Source of the DNA: Histomonas meleagridis
Lineage: Eukaryota; Parabasalia; Tritrichomonadida; Dientamoebidae
Assembly (NCBI GenBank): GCA_020186115.1
Contig: WSYJ01000134.1
Span: 124,001 to 188,000, forward strand
Direction of reading: 5' to 3'
DNA length: 64,000 bases
A program made the translations under genes and the position numbers. Below the pieces are notes generated by a model. The model was not told the origin of the DNA and ran no database searches. It worked only from the letters and a program-made list of their open reading frames with translations. Shown in pieces: positions 11,060-21,434 of the stretch (position 1 is its first letter; the number at the start of each line of letters is the position of its first letter).

Positions 11060-14053
11060 TCAGTTATAAATTTTCACGCCAGCGTTCCAGCTAAATTCGT
11101 GCGTTCTTTGTTTCACTGCCACAGCGCCGGGCACGAACACGTACAGCATTGTGTCATCGCCATTTATTAGTTCCGAAAGTACATTATCGTCGCTCAGCAT
11201 CTTAAAGTTCTTCAAGTTCCGCGACTCGTTTGTGTATCCGAAACACGTTTTACTTATATCGACTTTCGCGAACTTTGCGATTCTATTTTTAGTATCTGCG
11301 AACTTTTCGTTTTCGATTATATTTAAGAAGAAAGGAACGCCGACGCAGCTGTTTTTGGGGATAGTTTTATTAGTTGTCAAAGTTACTCTAATAAGTTTCT
11401 TTGTATCGATTTGTTCATTTGGTATAACTTCGATTCTAAATGTACTACTTGTTAAGTTCTCAAGTTTCGTATCATTCTCTAATACTTTAATAATACGTGA
11501 GCCTAATAATTGTACGAAACGATATTTATCATTTTCGTTGATGATGTTTTTAGACTTTAATTTGGTCATTACGTCATTGACATTAAATCCATGATCCATT
11601 AATAATGAAACGTTTTGTATTAGTTCAAGATTTTCATTTAAGATCGAAACTTTAAAGAAAACTTTTGTTTCGATTTCTTTTTGTGATACATTTTTCATTA
11701 TTTGGTAATATACAAATCGATTTGTTATAAGTTGTTCAATATTACCATTAATAATCAATGGATGATTACTTGGTCCTTTACATCCTTCTTTTTGGAATAA
11801 TAATATTGAATCGGATTCACTTAAGTTTAACATAATTCGGAAACATTTAATAAGTGATTTAATTGGCATTTTCACTAAAACATTTAATTTATAATGTACA
11901 TTATCAAGGTCATCTAATGAAGTTGTTGATATAATTATTGAGTTTTGTAATGATTCGATATATTTATCAGCTGTTTTAATTCGATATTCAGGTAATATAT
12001 CAAAGTAATAATATAAGTTTTGTTTGTTATTATTAAATTTGTCGAGTGTTACATATTTCTTTTGATATATTATTGCTCCTTTACGTATGTTTTGATCAAG
12101 TAATGTCTTATTCAATGATATTTCTTTGATTTTATTATTCGAATAATGATAAAATATTAATTCGTCAGCATTTGGTATCTCCAATGCTTTAATAGTATCT
12201 GTTTGTTTTAATACTATAAATTTGATATATTTCAAATGATTATTAAAGTCATTCGGATCATAACTCATTAATATGATTGGAATTTCTCCTTTAACATGTT
12301 CTGGAGCTTCACCGACAAAAAGTTTCGATGAGAACTTGAACACACTTTTAACCTGTAAATTAGTTGATATTCTATCGATAGGGAATCCATCGCTCATCAC
12401 TCTCCACAAACTAATATCTTTCGAATCAACTCCGCTATTCTTCTTAACTTCTGATATGAAATCGGAGAACTTTAAGTCGGCAGGACACACGATCTTTTTA
12501 TCTGTTTCAGGCACGTTCATTATATATCCATTCTTTTCGATCTGCTTAATATATTCATCATTCGTAATAAATCGTAATGTAATACTTGGAGGTCGTGCAC
12601 TATGTATACTCTTCCATTCATTATAATAATCAACAACATGTTCCGGTATTTCATTATCATTAATAGGCTTCATGATGTTCTCGATTTGTGACTTCCGTAC
12701 ATACGCTAAGAAGTATGCTGAGTATCCTTGCTTAAGTCCTCCATAGTTACCTTCAATGACTTCTTTCTCATCAACGACACTAACAACATCATCATTAAAA
12801 CATAACCATTTCCGTTCTTTCGTCGGTCGACAATATGCATAATAATGCCCGCCATATTGTTCGCCTTGATGTACTAAAACGCTCGTTAACTCATAGATAT
12901 ATGGATTAGTTCGATCTGCTGTCTCTGAGAGATATGGCGACATATCAACTTCAAATGGGAACTCAAAGCGATCGCGGACCTTACGCATCATTCCAGTGTT
13001 AATGTCATACGTAAATCGCTGCAAATGAAAGTGTAATACCGGTGGTAAAACTTCGTATTTACAGCCTTTAATCGCATCGCATTTGCCAATGCCTTCAAAG
13101 GAATATTGGTTATCGCCAGTGAGAATACTATCTTCAACTGTTTGCTCTAATGAGGACTCTAAGCCTTTCATCCCTTGGACTAATAATTGGATGTCATAGA
13201 AATCTTCAAGATGCTCATTACTAATGTCTTCTTGGGTGGCGCACTTGATGTAGTTCTTGGTCTTGCCGCGGAATATGGTCGCTATGGCTTCCGAGTTTTC
13301 GGTGCCTTTCATTTTGGTTTCAATGTTATCAATTAATTGTCGGAGAAATTCTTGGACATCATGTTGCATAAAGACTTCAATGGTGCCCCAGCCAAAGGAT
13401 TTGGTAAGATCTGCTGTCTCTGGGGCTATTGGGGAAAGTTGCATAAGCGCAAATAAACGTTGGAGATTAAGGGAAACTGAACTCTTGGGATCATCTTTGT
13501 CACTGGTGGGAAGTGAGAATACAATTCGACGAAAGGCTGGTGTGTGGAATAAACATTGTAATATGGAATTCATATAACATGTACAACCTTGATTGACTAA
13601 ACCAACTGCACCAGTAAGCTTACGGTAATTAATGGCGTTGGAGTGAGGTGGGTTAAATGTAACTGTAAGCTTTAAAACCAGATGATTATCAACAGTATAA
13701 TCATCAAGTTCATTTAATGGAATAAATGATGAAAAACCGCGATTGGTTACTAACTTAGAATACGTAAATTCGGCTGTTTGACTCCTTTCTTTTTTACCGC
13801 CAATTGCATCAACTTGGATAGTAACACGATGTTCTTCGTTGATCTTAGGGCACAAAATAAATATAGAAAGATAATCTTTGATACGGTAGCCTTGTGGGAA
13901 TATAACCATCCTCCACTTTTTATCAGAAATTGAATATACAGGAGAAGGATACCCATCTTTTTTCATCTCTGAAACGGGGCCAGTTGTCCATGTTTCCTCC
14001 AATTTATATGGGTCTTGTGGAATCATCTGTATTCCAGAGTGACCTATTTTCAT
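11060..14053 (-). CDS. USP7-type ubiquitin carboxyl-terminal hydrolase
   Basis: 997-residue deubiquitinase with USP7 (HAUSP) architecture. Residues about 15-135 form a MATH/TRAF-like domain (TWTTGPVSEM, RMVIFPQGY). The USP catalytic domain starts at GLVNQGCTCYMNSILQCLF with nucleophile Cys159, continues through the QHDVQEFLRQL box (about 230-240), and ends with the His box YGGHYYAYCR (His403) and FNDD (Asp421/422). The remaining 550 residues correspond to the tandem ubiquitin-like C-terminal region and end in MLYVFVPGAVAVK and a short tail. USP7 is about 1,100 residues in animals, so the length fits. All catalytic residues are present. The ATG at 14053 is preceded by an Initiator-like TCACTTTTTG, with the +1 A 21 bases upstream. 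The 3' end (11060-11400) is richer in GC than the middle. Confidence 0.93.
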   Translation of the reverse strand: MKIGHSGIQMIPQDPYKLEETWTTGPVSEMKKDGYPSPVYSISDKKWRMVIFPQGYRIKDYLSIFILCPKINEEHRVTIQVDAIGGKKERSQTAEFTYSKLVTNRGFSSFIPLNELDDYTVDNHLVLKLTVTFNPPHSNAINYRKLTGAVGLVNQGCTCYMNSILQCLFHTPAFRRIVFSLPTSDKDDPKSSVSLNLQRLFALMQLSPIAPETADLTKSFGWGTIEVFMQHDVQEFLRQLIDNIETKMKGTENSEAIATIFRGKTKNYIKCATQEDISNEHLEDFYDIQLLVQGMKGLESSLEQTVEDSILTGDNQYSFEGIGKCDAIKGCKYEVLPPVLHFHLQRFTYDINTGMMRKVRDRFEFPFEVDMSPYLSETADRTNPYIYELTSVLVHQGEQYGGHYYAYCRPTKERKWLCFNDDVVSVVDEKEVIEGNYGGLKQGYSAYFLAYVRKSQIENIMKPINDNEIPEHVVDYYNEWKSIHSARPPSITLRFITNDEYIKQIEKNGYIMNVPETDKKIVCPADLKFSDFISEVKKNSGVDSKDISLWRVMSDGFPIDRISTNLQVKSVFKFSSKLFVGEAPEHVKGEIPIILMSYDPNDFNNHLKYIKFIVLKQTDTIKALEIPNADELIFYHYSNNKIKEISLNKTLLDQNIRKGAIIYQKKYVTLDKFNNNKQNLYYYFDILPEYRIKTADKYIESLQNSIIISTTSLDDLDNVHYKLNVLVKMPIKSLIKCFRIMLNLSESDSILLFQKEGCKGPSNHPLIINGNIEQLITNRFVYYQIMKNVSQKEIETKVFFKVSILNENLELIQNVSLLMDHGFNVNDVMTKLKSKNIINENDKYRFVQLLGSRIIKVLENDTKLENLTSSTFRIEVIPNEQIDTKKLIRVTLTTNKTIPKNSCVGVPFFLNIIENEKFADTKNRIAKFAKVDISKTCFGYTNESRNLKNFKMLSDDNVLSELINGDDTMLYVFVPGAVAVKQRTHEFSWNAGVKIYN

Positions 14054-14066
14054 CTTTGATAAAATA

Positions 14067-14076
14067 CAAAAAGTGA
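14067..14076 (-). promoter_or_regulatory. Initiator-like element of USP7-type gene
   Basis: TCACTTTTTG on the minus strand matches TCAYTWYT. The predicted +1 A is at 14074, 21 bases upstream of the ATG. Confidence 0.65.
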
Positions 14077-14379
14077 TCGAGCAAATAAGAATTCAAAAAA
14101 TAGCAAACTTTTTCCATGCTTTACCATCCTTTTCAAATGTATTTAATCGTTGTCATTTGCATGTGATATCACCTCACTTTCCATACAAACGAATGCCCAG
14201 TTGCAAAAGTCAAAATTAAATTCACTACTTCTCATTTCTCGAGTTTGTCTGGGTGTGCAATTTTGTATTGAAATTAACAATTTTTAAAACAGAACTTATT
14301 ACAACAGTCGAAAAAAAAATAGCCTAATTCATTAAATAATGTCAAATATATTTAATCATTTTATTTGAAATTTATTTCA

Positions 14380-14560
14380 CATAGTGCCTATCAAAGCATC
14401 TGAAAATGGTTGTACAGGATTAGTGGAATTACTTTTTGAACAAAAAAGAATTATTATTAATACGAAAGAAATTTGTTGTCTTGTTTAATTTTTATAATAA
14501 TAATTTTATATTTCAAAAAAATATTTGGGAAATATTTATGACAATAATATTTGATTAGAT
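14380..14560 (+). pseudogene. Solitary ankyrin repeat plus spacer relic
   Basis: In the 1-kb gap between USP7 and subtilisin (14054-15042), bases 14382-14475 still read as an ankyrin segment (PIKASENGCTGLVELLFEQ, then INTKEI). They are followed by an AT-rich stretch containing TTTTATATTTCAAAA and AATATTTGGGAAATATTTA, closely matching the spacers of the 170-bp array at 34-36 kb. It is a decayed single unit. The rest of this gap shows no gene. Confidence 0.65.
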
Positions 14561-15042
14561 AGAAATAATTGTTTTTTCAAATGACTTATTTTTTGTTTTA
14601 AAGAAATTCGATACTTTACAGCAAATGAATTTTAACAGCTTCTATTTTCAGCGACAAAAAAAAAAAACTCGGTATATATATTGCAATTCGAATTGCAAAT
14701 TATTTATATTATTATATATATATATAACAAAAGTAATTAATACAAATATTATTGAAAAATATTCAATGTTCATCGAAAAAAGCGAGATTGCATGTATTGC
14801 ATATTATAATTTTCAATTGTCGAATATTTAGTATTCAGTAGATTTTTATTTTTGATTTTAATATATAATTATATAAATAAGAATATAGATTTAATTGATT
14901 TTAAATAATAAAAATAATAATAAGAAATGGAAATATTGTTATTTTATTAAATACGTTTATCGAACCCATTCTGTAGAACTGAAATTTAAATTCAATTCGA
15001 AAAGTACACTTTTTTGTCAAATGACAGAACACGGGGTGCACA

Positions 15043-18000
15043 ATGCTGAAGTTAGTTTTTTTAATCGCTCTTACATGTTCTCTTGAAATTCACAATATAA
15101 ATTTCAAGACAGCAACAGGGAAAACAGTCGTGTTTTCAGAGAATTCACTTCCACAAAATACCATTAGTTCAAAATTATGGGCATATGTCAAATTTAATAA
15201 CAAACCAAATAAATCAGATCTTGAATTACATGGGATTTATCTCGGTTCTAATCGTCTTGTGTTTAATAACGTATATAAATTATTTTTAAATCGTGATCAA
15301 TTAAATTATCTTCAACAATTAGAAAATGTTTTAATATCAATTATAAATCCTAAAGACAAAGTTGTTGATATATCCAAAATAGCTAATTCAACTATGCTTG
15401 AAATTTCTGGTTATTTTGAAAATAATGAATATCCAACTTCTGGATTTTATCAAATAATTCAATCATCCAAAAACAGCATGATTATTGAAACAAGTGATCC
15501 TATTCAATCCATGGAATATCTTTCCACAGTTGATTCAGTCAATTTAATTTCACCTTTCACCAATCCAGTTCCACTCAATAATTTTGCGTCAGGCTTTTCC
15601 CAAGACAACCACGCCAGTTTATCCACTTATTCTGATGGGACACCATTTCTTCCACGATATTTTGATTCTTATGGCATCAACGGAAAGGGCCAAAACATAG
15701 CTATGATGGACTCTACACCCGATCATTACCATGCTTTTTTATACGACAGCAACAAACCACAAATTGAGTTTAATAAAATAATGACAGATCATCGCAAAAT
15801 CGCGTACTTTTATAACAAGTATGGCGACGACGAAGACTATATGATAAAAGTTACACAAGAAAACGCAGGTCATGGACCTCATGTCTGTGGTATTGCATTA
15901 GGGGTATCGGAAGATCCGAACTCTGCGATCAATGCCTACAGAGGCGTAGCGACAGGTTCCAAGCTGTTCTATGCAGGAAACTTCCTCAGTGGCACGAGCA
16001 CATTTATTGATGATCCAGATGGCCTGAGCAACCTTATCAAATTATTCAAGGAAACGAACACGCGAATCTTCACCAACTCATGGGGCGGCGAGTCGATGAC
16101 ATCCAAGCACCTTGAATTTGAACAGATGAGTCGAGATTTGTCAGATTCGTTATTAGTCTTATTTGCAGCGGGGAACAGCGGAACGAACAATAAGTATTAC
16201 ACAGTTATGTATCCTGCCAGCTGCAAGAACATCTTAACGATTGGGTCATTACGCATGTTATACAATATGACTGATGTCACATTCCATTTAATATTATCCG
16301 AAAATGAGACAATACATAACATTAAAGGAGACGCGATTTTATACACAAAAGTCATCACGAAAGAAGCGTATGCAACGTTATCTATTTATGACGATTATTC
16401 ACATCCAAACACAACAGCGAAAATTATATTAGTTAACAAAGACACGTTAAAGAACTTTTTAAGTCCTTTAAAAATCAGTAATCAAAAAATCGATTATGAA
16501 GTTCTTGCGTTATTAGTTGATAATTATACACAACCTATAGTTACTACAGCGGATAAAATGAATTTAATGGATTTAATTGATTTTATAAAATTGGATACAT
16601 TTGTGATTCAAGATCATAATATAACAAATTATATTGATAAACGAATTAAATTAATATCAAACTTCACAAGTATATATTCCCCGATTTATAAGAAATCGGA
16701 TTCTTCATCAATAGGCCCAACAGTAACAGGGTTAATTAAACCAGATATAGTTACGCCAGGACAAAACATTTGGAGTTCTTCTTCAATGAATGTTAAACAA
16801 CCGAATCATGGAATTGATGGAAATCCATCTAAAAACTTTAGCGATTTGGTTAAGTTAAGTGGTACATCAATGGCTACACCAAACGCAGCAGGTTGTGCAG
16901 CATTAATTGCGCAGTATTTTTGTGATGGATTTTATTTTAATCAAAGTATACAACCTTCCGGATTATTATTGAAGTCAATGTTAATACTTTCAACTAATTT
17001 ACCAAATGTTAGTAATTATACACCAGATGTAATATTTGGATTTGGAGTTGTTGATTTATCAAATGTATTACGACTTGGTAATAGTAATTTTGGATTACGA
17101 ATTACGAATTATAATATGTTAAATAATAATATGAAACATCTGAAAGGAAAAGTTATATTAAATAAGAAATATAATCATTCATTAAAAATAGTATTATGTC
17201 ATAATGATGAAGTATTAGATCAAGACTCATTAATACCAATATATAATGATTTGGATTTAATAGTTATAACTCCAAGTAAGAAAGTGATTTATGGTAATCA
17301 ACGAATTAATAATAATAATGAACATTTGACATTAAATGAACGAATTATTATTGATGAAAATGATATTGAAGATGGGGAATATGAAATACATATTTTATCG
17401 AACTTTATGCCAGAGAACACTACAATTAATTATGTGATTAGTTTAATTGGACCATTTGAACATAATAATATCGAAACAAATCCAATTTATTTAGAATTAA
17501 ATCCGACAAATGAATGTATTAATATAAATAATGATAAAGGTGAATGTGATACTAATGAAGGTATTAATAAATGTAATGAAAATTATACTGGACAATTATG
17601 TCAAATGGAAATTAATGAAATTATAAATGAAAATTCCATTTATAATTATACAATTACCAATCAAAACTTCGATTACTTTAAGATATCTAAAAATAAATAT
17701 CAAAATTTAATTGCAACAATTTATACACCTTCTTCAAATAATATATATTCTATGTATTGGATATCTGATAATCAGAATAGTTTAACTCCTTCAAATGCTT
17801 TATTAGGAAGTTATTTAAGTATTAAAAAATGGAATTTATTGCCGAAATGGAATGGTAATGAAACTTATTATTTCACAATACAAAATAATTATAATGCACC
17901 TGAAACATTTTCGATTAAATATTACCATATTCCAATTAATGATTTACCAATTTGTTTATGTAAAAATTATAAATGTTTAATAGAAGATAAATGTGGCGTT

Positions 18001-19917
18001 GATAATATATATTCGGAACCAAATGAAATTTCATTTTATAATGAAAACTTCGATAAAACTATAAATTATTTAATAGATTATAATATAACATTGTCATTGG
18101 AATTATTACAAGATGTAACAAAAGAAGTAAATATTCAATCGTTAAATGAGAATGTTATTAATGAATTAAAACTTGTCGCTGGTTATAATGAAGTTGAACA
18201 GAAAATTAATATAAAGAATTTGAACTTGAATTTGATTGCGTTGGAAGATAATAATGTGCAAATTAATGAAATGGAAGTCATAAATTCCAAATTTAATGTT
18301 GGCGAAAATGTAAAAATTGATGTCCAGAAGTTAAAGTTAAGCGCCATAAGTTCATTTAATGACATAAATGGTAAAATTGATATCGATAACATCGAAATTA
18401 ATGAAAACGGAAATTACAACGTCATAAGTGAAAACGTTTCAATCAAAACAAACGACAAAGAAATTTCGATACAAAACTTCAGTTACATTACGACGGACTT
18501 GAACAAATTTAAAGAGCTCAACTTCAATGTGCAATTTGGAAATATGAAAATTTCAGACTCAACAGCATCAAGTGAAAAGTTTGATCTTCAATTCGAAAAC
18601 TCTAAAATGAACAACGATCAAATTACTATTGGAAAATTAGAATTCAACGACTTCAGCTCAACGTCGCTTCATTACATCAAAGAAATCGCATCCGACTCAG
18701 TCTCAATCAATGACAAATCGACATCGATTCGTGACATTTCTATAGCCGATGATTCTGTAATGTTCAGCACATCAAACTCCATCAAAATTGAATATCCTTT
18801 AACAAAAATTTCAATAGTGACACTCAAAAGTGAAAACGAATTTGAACTCAAATCCGCCGCCAACGCAGACGCACTCAATTTGTTTGTCGAGTACAATGAA
18901 GTCAAACGAAAATTAACGTTAAACAGCTCAAACATCGTATTGTCGTCCAAAGGAATTAAAAACATTCAAATTAATGAAATGGAAGTCATAAATTCCAAAT
19001 TTAATGTTGGCGAAAATGTAAAAATTGATGTCCAGAAGTTAAAGTTAAGCGCCATAAGTTCATTTAATGACATAAATGGTAAAATTGATATCGATAACAT
19101 CGAAATTAATGAAAACGGAAATTACAACGTCATAAGTGAAAACGTTTCAATCAAAACAAACGACAAAGAAATTTCGATACAAAACTTCAGTTACATTACG
19201 ACGGACTTGAACAAATTTAAAGAGCTCAACTTCAATGTGCAATTTGGAAATATGAAAATTTCAGACTCAACAGCATCAAGTGAAAAGTTTGATCTTCAAT
19301 TCGAAAACTCTAAAATGAACAACGATCAAATTACTATTGGAAAATTAGAATTCAACGACTTCAGCTCAACGTCGCTTCATTACATCAAAGAAATCGCATC
19401 CGACTCAGTCTCAATCAATGACAAGAGCGCTGCGATCGACGGCATTTCCGTCTCCGGCGATTCCATTTTATTCAACGCATCAAGCGCCATCAAATTTGAA
19501 TGCCCGTCCTCGAAAGTTCGGAGTGTCGCGTTCCTCAGCGGCATCGGCAAGCAGCGCGCGTTCAGCATCACCGTCCCCGACGCGAATGTCACAGTGCCGA
19601 AGATGTCCATCAGCTTCACTAACGCGGACGGCGCGCTCGTCAAGTGCTACGGAATTTCGACTGTCGAAGAACTGAATTCGCTTTTCCAAATCGATTTCGC
19701 AAATGCGAACAATTCCGAAATCCAGTTCGGCCAAAGCGAGCCGGCACCGGGCGGCAAGTGGGGCCTGAAGACGATTCTGTGCGTTGCGATTCCATGCGCA
19801 GCGGCGGCGATCGTGGCCGTCGTCGTGGTGGTGGTGTTGGTGATGAAGAGGAGGAGGAGCAAAGGCGCGGACGAGAGGTCGATGCAGACAGAGACACTCA
19901 GCCTCAACTTGGTGTAA
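15043..19917 (+). CDS. Subtilisin-like (S8) membrane serine protease
   Basis: 1,624-residue type I membrane protease. Signal peptide MLKLVFLIALTCSLE; propeptide-like region to about 200; S8 catalytic domain with Asp223 (IAMMDSTPD), His277 (GHGPHVCG), oxyanion Asn378 (FAAGNSG) and Ser609 (LSGTSMATP). An insertion of about 150 residues lies between the Asn and Ser motifs. An EGF-like Cys cluster (CININNDKGECD..CNENYTGQLC) lies near 830-850, then a long beta-rich ectodomain with two identical repeats from residues 1073 and 1309, a C-terminal transmembrane helix (TILCVAIPCAAAAIVAVVVVV) and a short basic tail. It belongs to the large trichomonad subtilisin family, which matures or degrades surface and host proteins. 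ACACTTTTTT about 35 bases upstream of the ATG is a weak Initiator match. The last 500 bases switch to strongly G/C-ending codons. The stop overlaps TAAATAAA, a typical trichomonad polyadenylation context. Confidence 0.95.
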   Translation: MLKLVFLIALTCSLEIHNINFKTATGKTVVFSENSLPQNTISSKLWAYVKFNNKPNKSDLELHGIYLGSNRLVFNNVYKLFLNRDQLNYLQQLENVLISIINPKDKVVDISKIANSTMLEISGYFENNEYPTSGFYQIIQSSKNSMIIETSDPIQSMEYLSTVDSVNLISPFTNPVPLNNFASGFSQDNHASLSTYSDGTPFLPRYFDSYGINGKGQNIAMMDSTPDHYHAFLYDSNKPQIEFNKIMTDHRKIAYFYNKYGDDEDYMIKVTQENAGHGPHVCGIALGVSEDPNSAINAYRGVATGSKLFYAGNFLSGTSTFIDDPDGLSNLIKLFKETNTRIFTNSWGGESMTSKHLEFEQMSRDLSDSLLVLFAAGNSGTNNKYYTVMYPASCKNILTIGSLRMLYNMTDVTFHLILSENETIHNIKGDAILYTKVITKEAYATLSIYDDYSHPNTTAKIILVNKDTLKNFLSPLKISNQKIDYEVLALLVDNYTQPIVTTADKMNLMDLIDFIKLDTFVIQDHNITNYIDKRIKLISNFTSIYSPIYKKSDSSSIGPTVTGLIKPDIVTPGQNIWSSSSMNVKQPNHGIDGNPSKNFSDLVKLSGTSMATPNAAGCAALIAQYFCDGFYFNQSIQPSGLLLKSMLILSTNLPNVSNYTPDVIFGFGVVDLSNVLRLGNSNFGLRITNYNMLNNNMKHLKGKVILNKKYNHSLKIVLCHNDEVLDQDSLIPIYNDLDLIVITPSKKVIYGNQRINNNNEHLTLNERIIIDENDIEDGEYEIHILSNFMPENTTINYVISLIGPFEHNNIETNPIYLELNPTNECININNDKGECDTNEGINKCNENYTGQLCQMEINEIINENSIYNYTITNQNFDYFKISKNKYQNLIATIYTPSSNNIYSMYWISDNQNSLTPSNALLGSYLSIKKWNLLPKWNGNETYYFTIQNNYNAPETFSIKYYHIPINDLPICLCKNYKCLIEDKCGVDNIYSEPNEISFYNENFDKTINYLIDYNITLSLELLQDVTKEVNIQSLNENVINELKLVAGYNEVEQKINIKNLNLNLIALEDNNVQINEMEVINSKFNVGENVKIDVQKLKLSAISSFNDINGKIDIDNIEINENGNYNVISENVSIKTNDKEISIQNFSYITTDLNKFKELNFNVQFGNMKISDSTASSEKFDLQFENSKMNNDQITIGKLEFNDFSSTSLHYIKEIASDSVSINDKSTSIRDISIADDSVMFSTSNSIKIEYPLTKISIVTLKSENEFELKSAANADALNLFVEYNEVKRKLTLNSSNIVLSSKGIKNIQINEMEVINSKFNVGENVKIDVQKLKLSAISSFNDINGKIDIDNIEINENGNYNVISENVSIKTNDKEISIQNFSYITTDLNKFKELNFNVQFGNMKISDSTASSEKFDLQFENSKMNNDQITIGKLEFNDFSSTSLHYIKEIASDSVSINDKSAAIDGISVSGDSILFNASSAIKFECPSSKVRSVAFLSGIGKQRAFSITVPDANVTVPKMSISFTNADGALVKCYGISTVEELNSLFQIDFANANNSEIQFGQSEPAPGGKWGLKTILCVAIPCAAAAIVAVVVVVVLVMKRRRSKGADERSMQTETLSLNLV
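18259..18716 (+). repeat. 458-bp perfect duplication, copy 1 (inside subtilisin gene)
   Basis: Identical base for base, by eye, to 18967-19424; the offset of 708 bases (236 codons) keeps the frame. It encodes a beta-rich ectodomain segment starting QINEMEVINSKFNVGEN. Confidence 0.9.
18967..19424 (+). repeat. 458-bp perfect duplication, copy 2 (inside subtilisin gene)
   Basis: Second copy of the segment at 18259-18716. After it the sequence diverges at once, and base composition jumps to GC-rich. Confidence 0.9.
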
Positions 19918-20704
19918 ATAAACAAAAACCGATTTGAAACTGAACGAGTTTTCGCTCTCCGTTTACGTGATGCCGATAAAAAGAGTCGTGAAAAGGATAC
20001 ATTCTGTGAATGAGATACGATCTGTTGTAAGAGAGATGTGTCTATGCGTCATTTTGTTTTTACGATGAAATTTTGATGACAATAAGAAAAACATTGGTTC
20101 AATAGAATTAACCATTCAAATAACCTTTCAATAGCTGTAGAAACAGATGCAATTCTTAAAAGATTAGAATTTGACCAAGAAATGGTTATTGATACTGAAC
20201 TATGAGCAGATTATTAATAATTTATATAAATTGCTCATAGTGCTTATCATTAATAAAACAGGCTAACTTATAAGTTGTGATGGTGGAAATTCATGAAAAG
20301 ATGGAATCTTCTTGTTTTTGAACATTTGTCCAAAAGAAATATCAGAAATATAATTAAATGAAAGGCGAATGTTACATAAGTAAAAATGGTGTTTTTAAGA
20401 TAATATTACTTTTATTATAATGAAAGATAACAGTGAATCATGAGTTAGAACAATTGACACTTTGTTTGATTGGAAATTTAGTAAAGCTATATGAAAAAGT
20501 AATCAACCAGTTAACTCCTTATTTAAGTTATTAGAAGATTTTGGAATTCCCTCACAGAAGATAAAAATAGCTACTCTATAACCTGTGTGAAAGCAGAGTT
20601 ACAGGATCTATAGATCGGGCAAGTGACACGGACATTGTGAGTGATTTGATTAAGGAATAATTTGTATACTTAACGCACATTAAAAGTAAAATATGAAATC
20701 ATTT
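19918..20704. other. Gene-poor interval
   Basis: AT-rich with stops in all frames. Short coding-like shreds (for example SNNLSIAVETDAILKRLEF near 20110-20190) cannot be assigned. No intact gene or RNA is seen. Confidence 0.5.
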
Positions 20705-21434
20705 TTACCAAATGATATTTTCACCAAGAAAAATTGTATGAAGTGATGTACATTTCCAAAATGAACTATCTTCAAGAATTTCAACTGATTTCGGAAGTGT
20801 GATATTAAATAAATTCGTGCATAAACTGAAAACAGAACTATTAATAGCTGTAATATTTTCACTAAGTGTAATATCACTTAAATTATAACAATTATAAAAT
20901 GCTGAGTTTCCGATTGATGTTACAGAACTTGGTATAGCAATATTTATTAATGATATACAATTAGAAAATACTGAGTTTCCGATTGATGTAACTGTATTTG
21001 GTATAGTAATATTTATTAATGATACACAATTAGAAAATGCTAAGTTTCCAATTGATGTAACTGTATTTGGTAAAATAATATTATTTAAATTGCAATATGA
21101 AAATGTATAATTTTGAATTGTTGTAACATTATTACCATTAAGAACTGTTGTTAAATTATAGCAATACATAAACGCTTCAACACCAATGGTTTGTATGAAA
21201 TCACCGATATAAACTGTAATTAGAAAAGTACATCCAAAAAATGCTCTTCTAGGAATTTCCGCTATTTCACAATATATACAAACATATTCTGCTTCTTTCT
21301 TTTCTTCAGCATGAAATAAAATCATTATCTTCATGAATAATAAGTGTATAATTATTTGAATGATAAGTTTCAGTACTATTAATAATAAAAATTATAAAAA
21401 ACAAAATTCGAAGTTGCTTATGATTGCTATGCAT
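20705..21434 (-). pseudogene. Truncated, frameshifted BspA-like LRR gene
   Basis: The ATG at 21434 starts a signal-peptide-like N-terminus (MHSNHKQLRILFFIIFII). It reads to ISC near 21306, where a one-base shift moves the frame into EEKKEAEYVCIYC and about seven BspA-type repeats (LPNTVTSIGNLAFSNCVSL). The frame stops at 20705 after FLGENIIW with no transmembrane segment. Two changes, a frameshift and loss of the 3' half, mark it as a pseudogene of the surface BspA family. Confidence 0.8.

Noticed and set aside
19640-19937. Arg-rich open frames overlapping the subtilisin 3' end
   Set aside because: Products of the local GC-rich composition in alternative frames of the protease gene.
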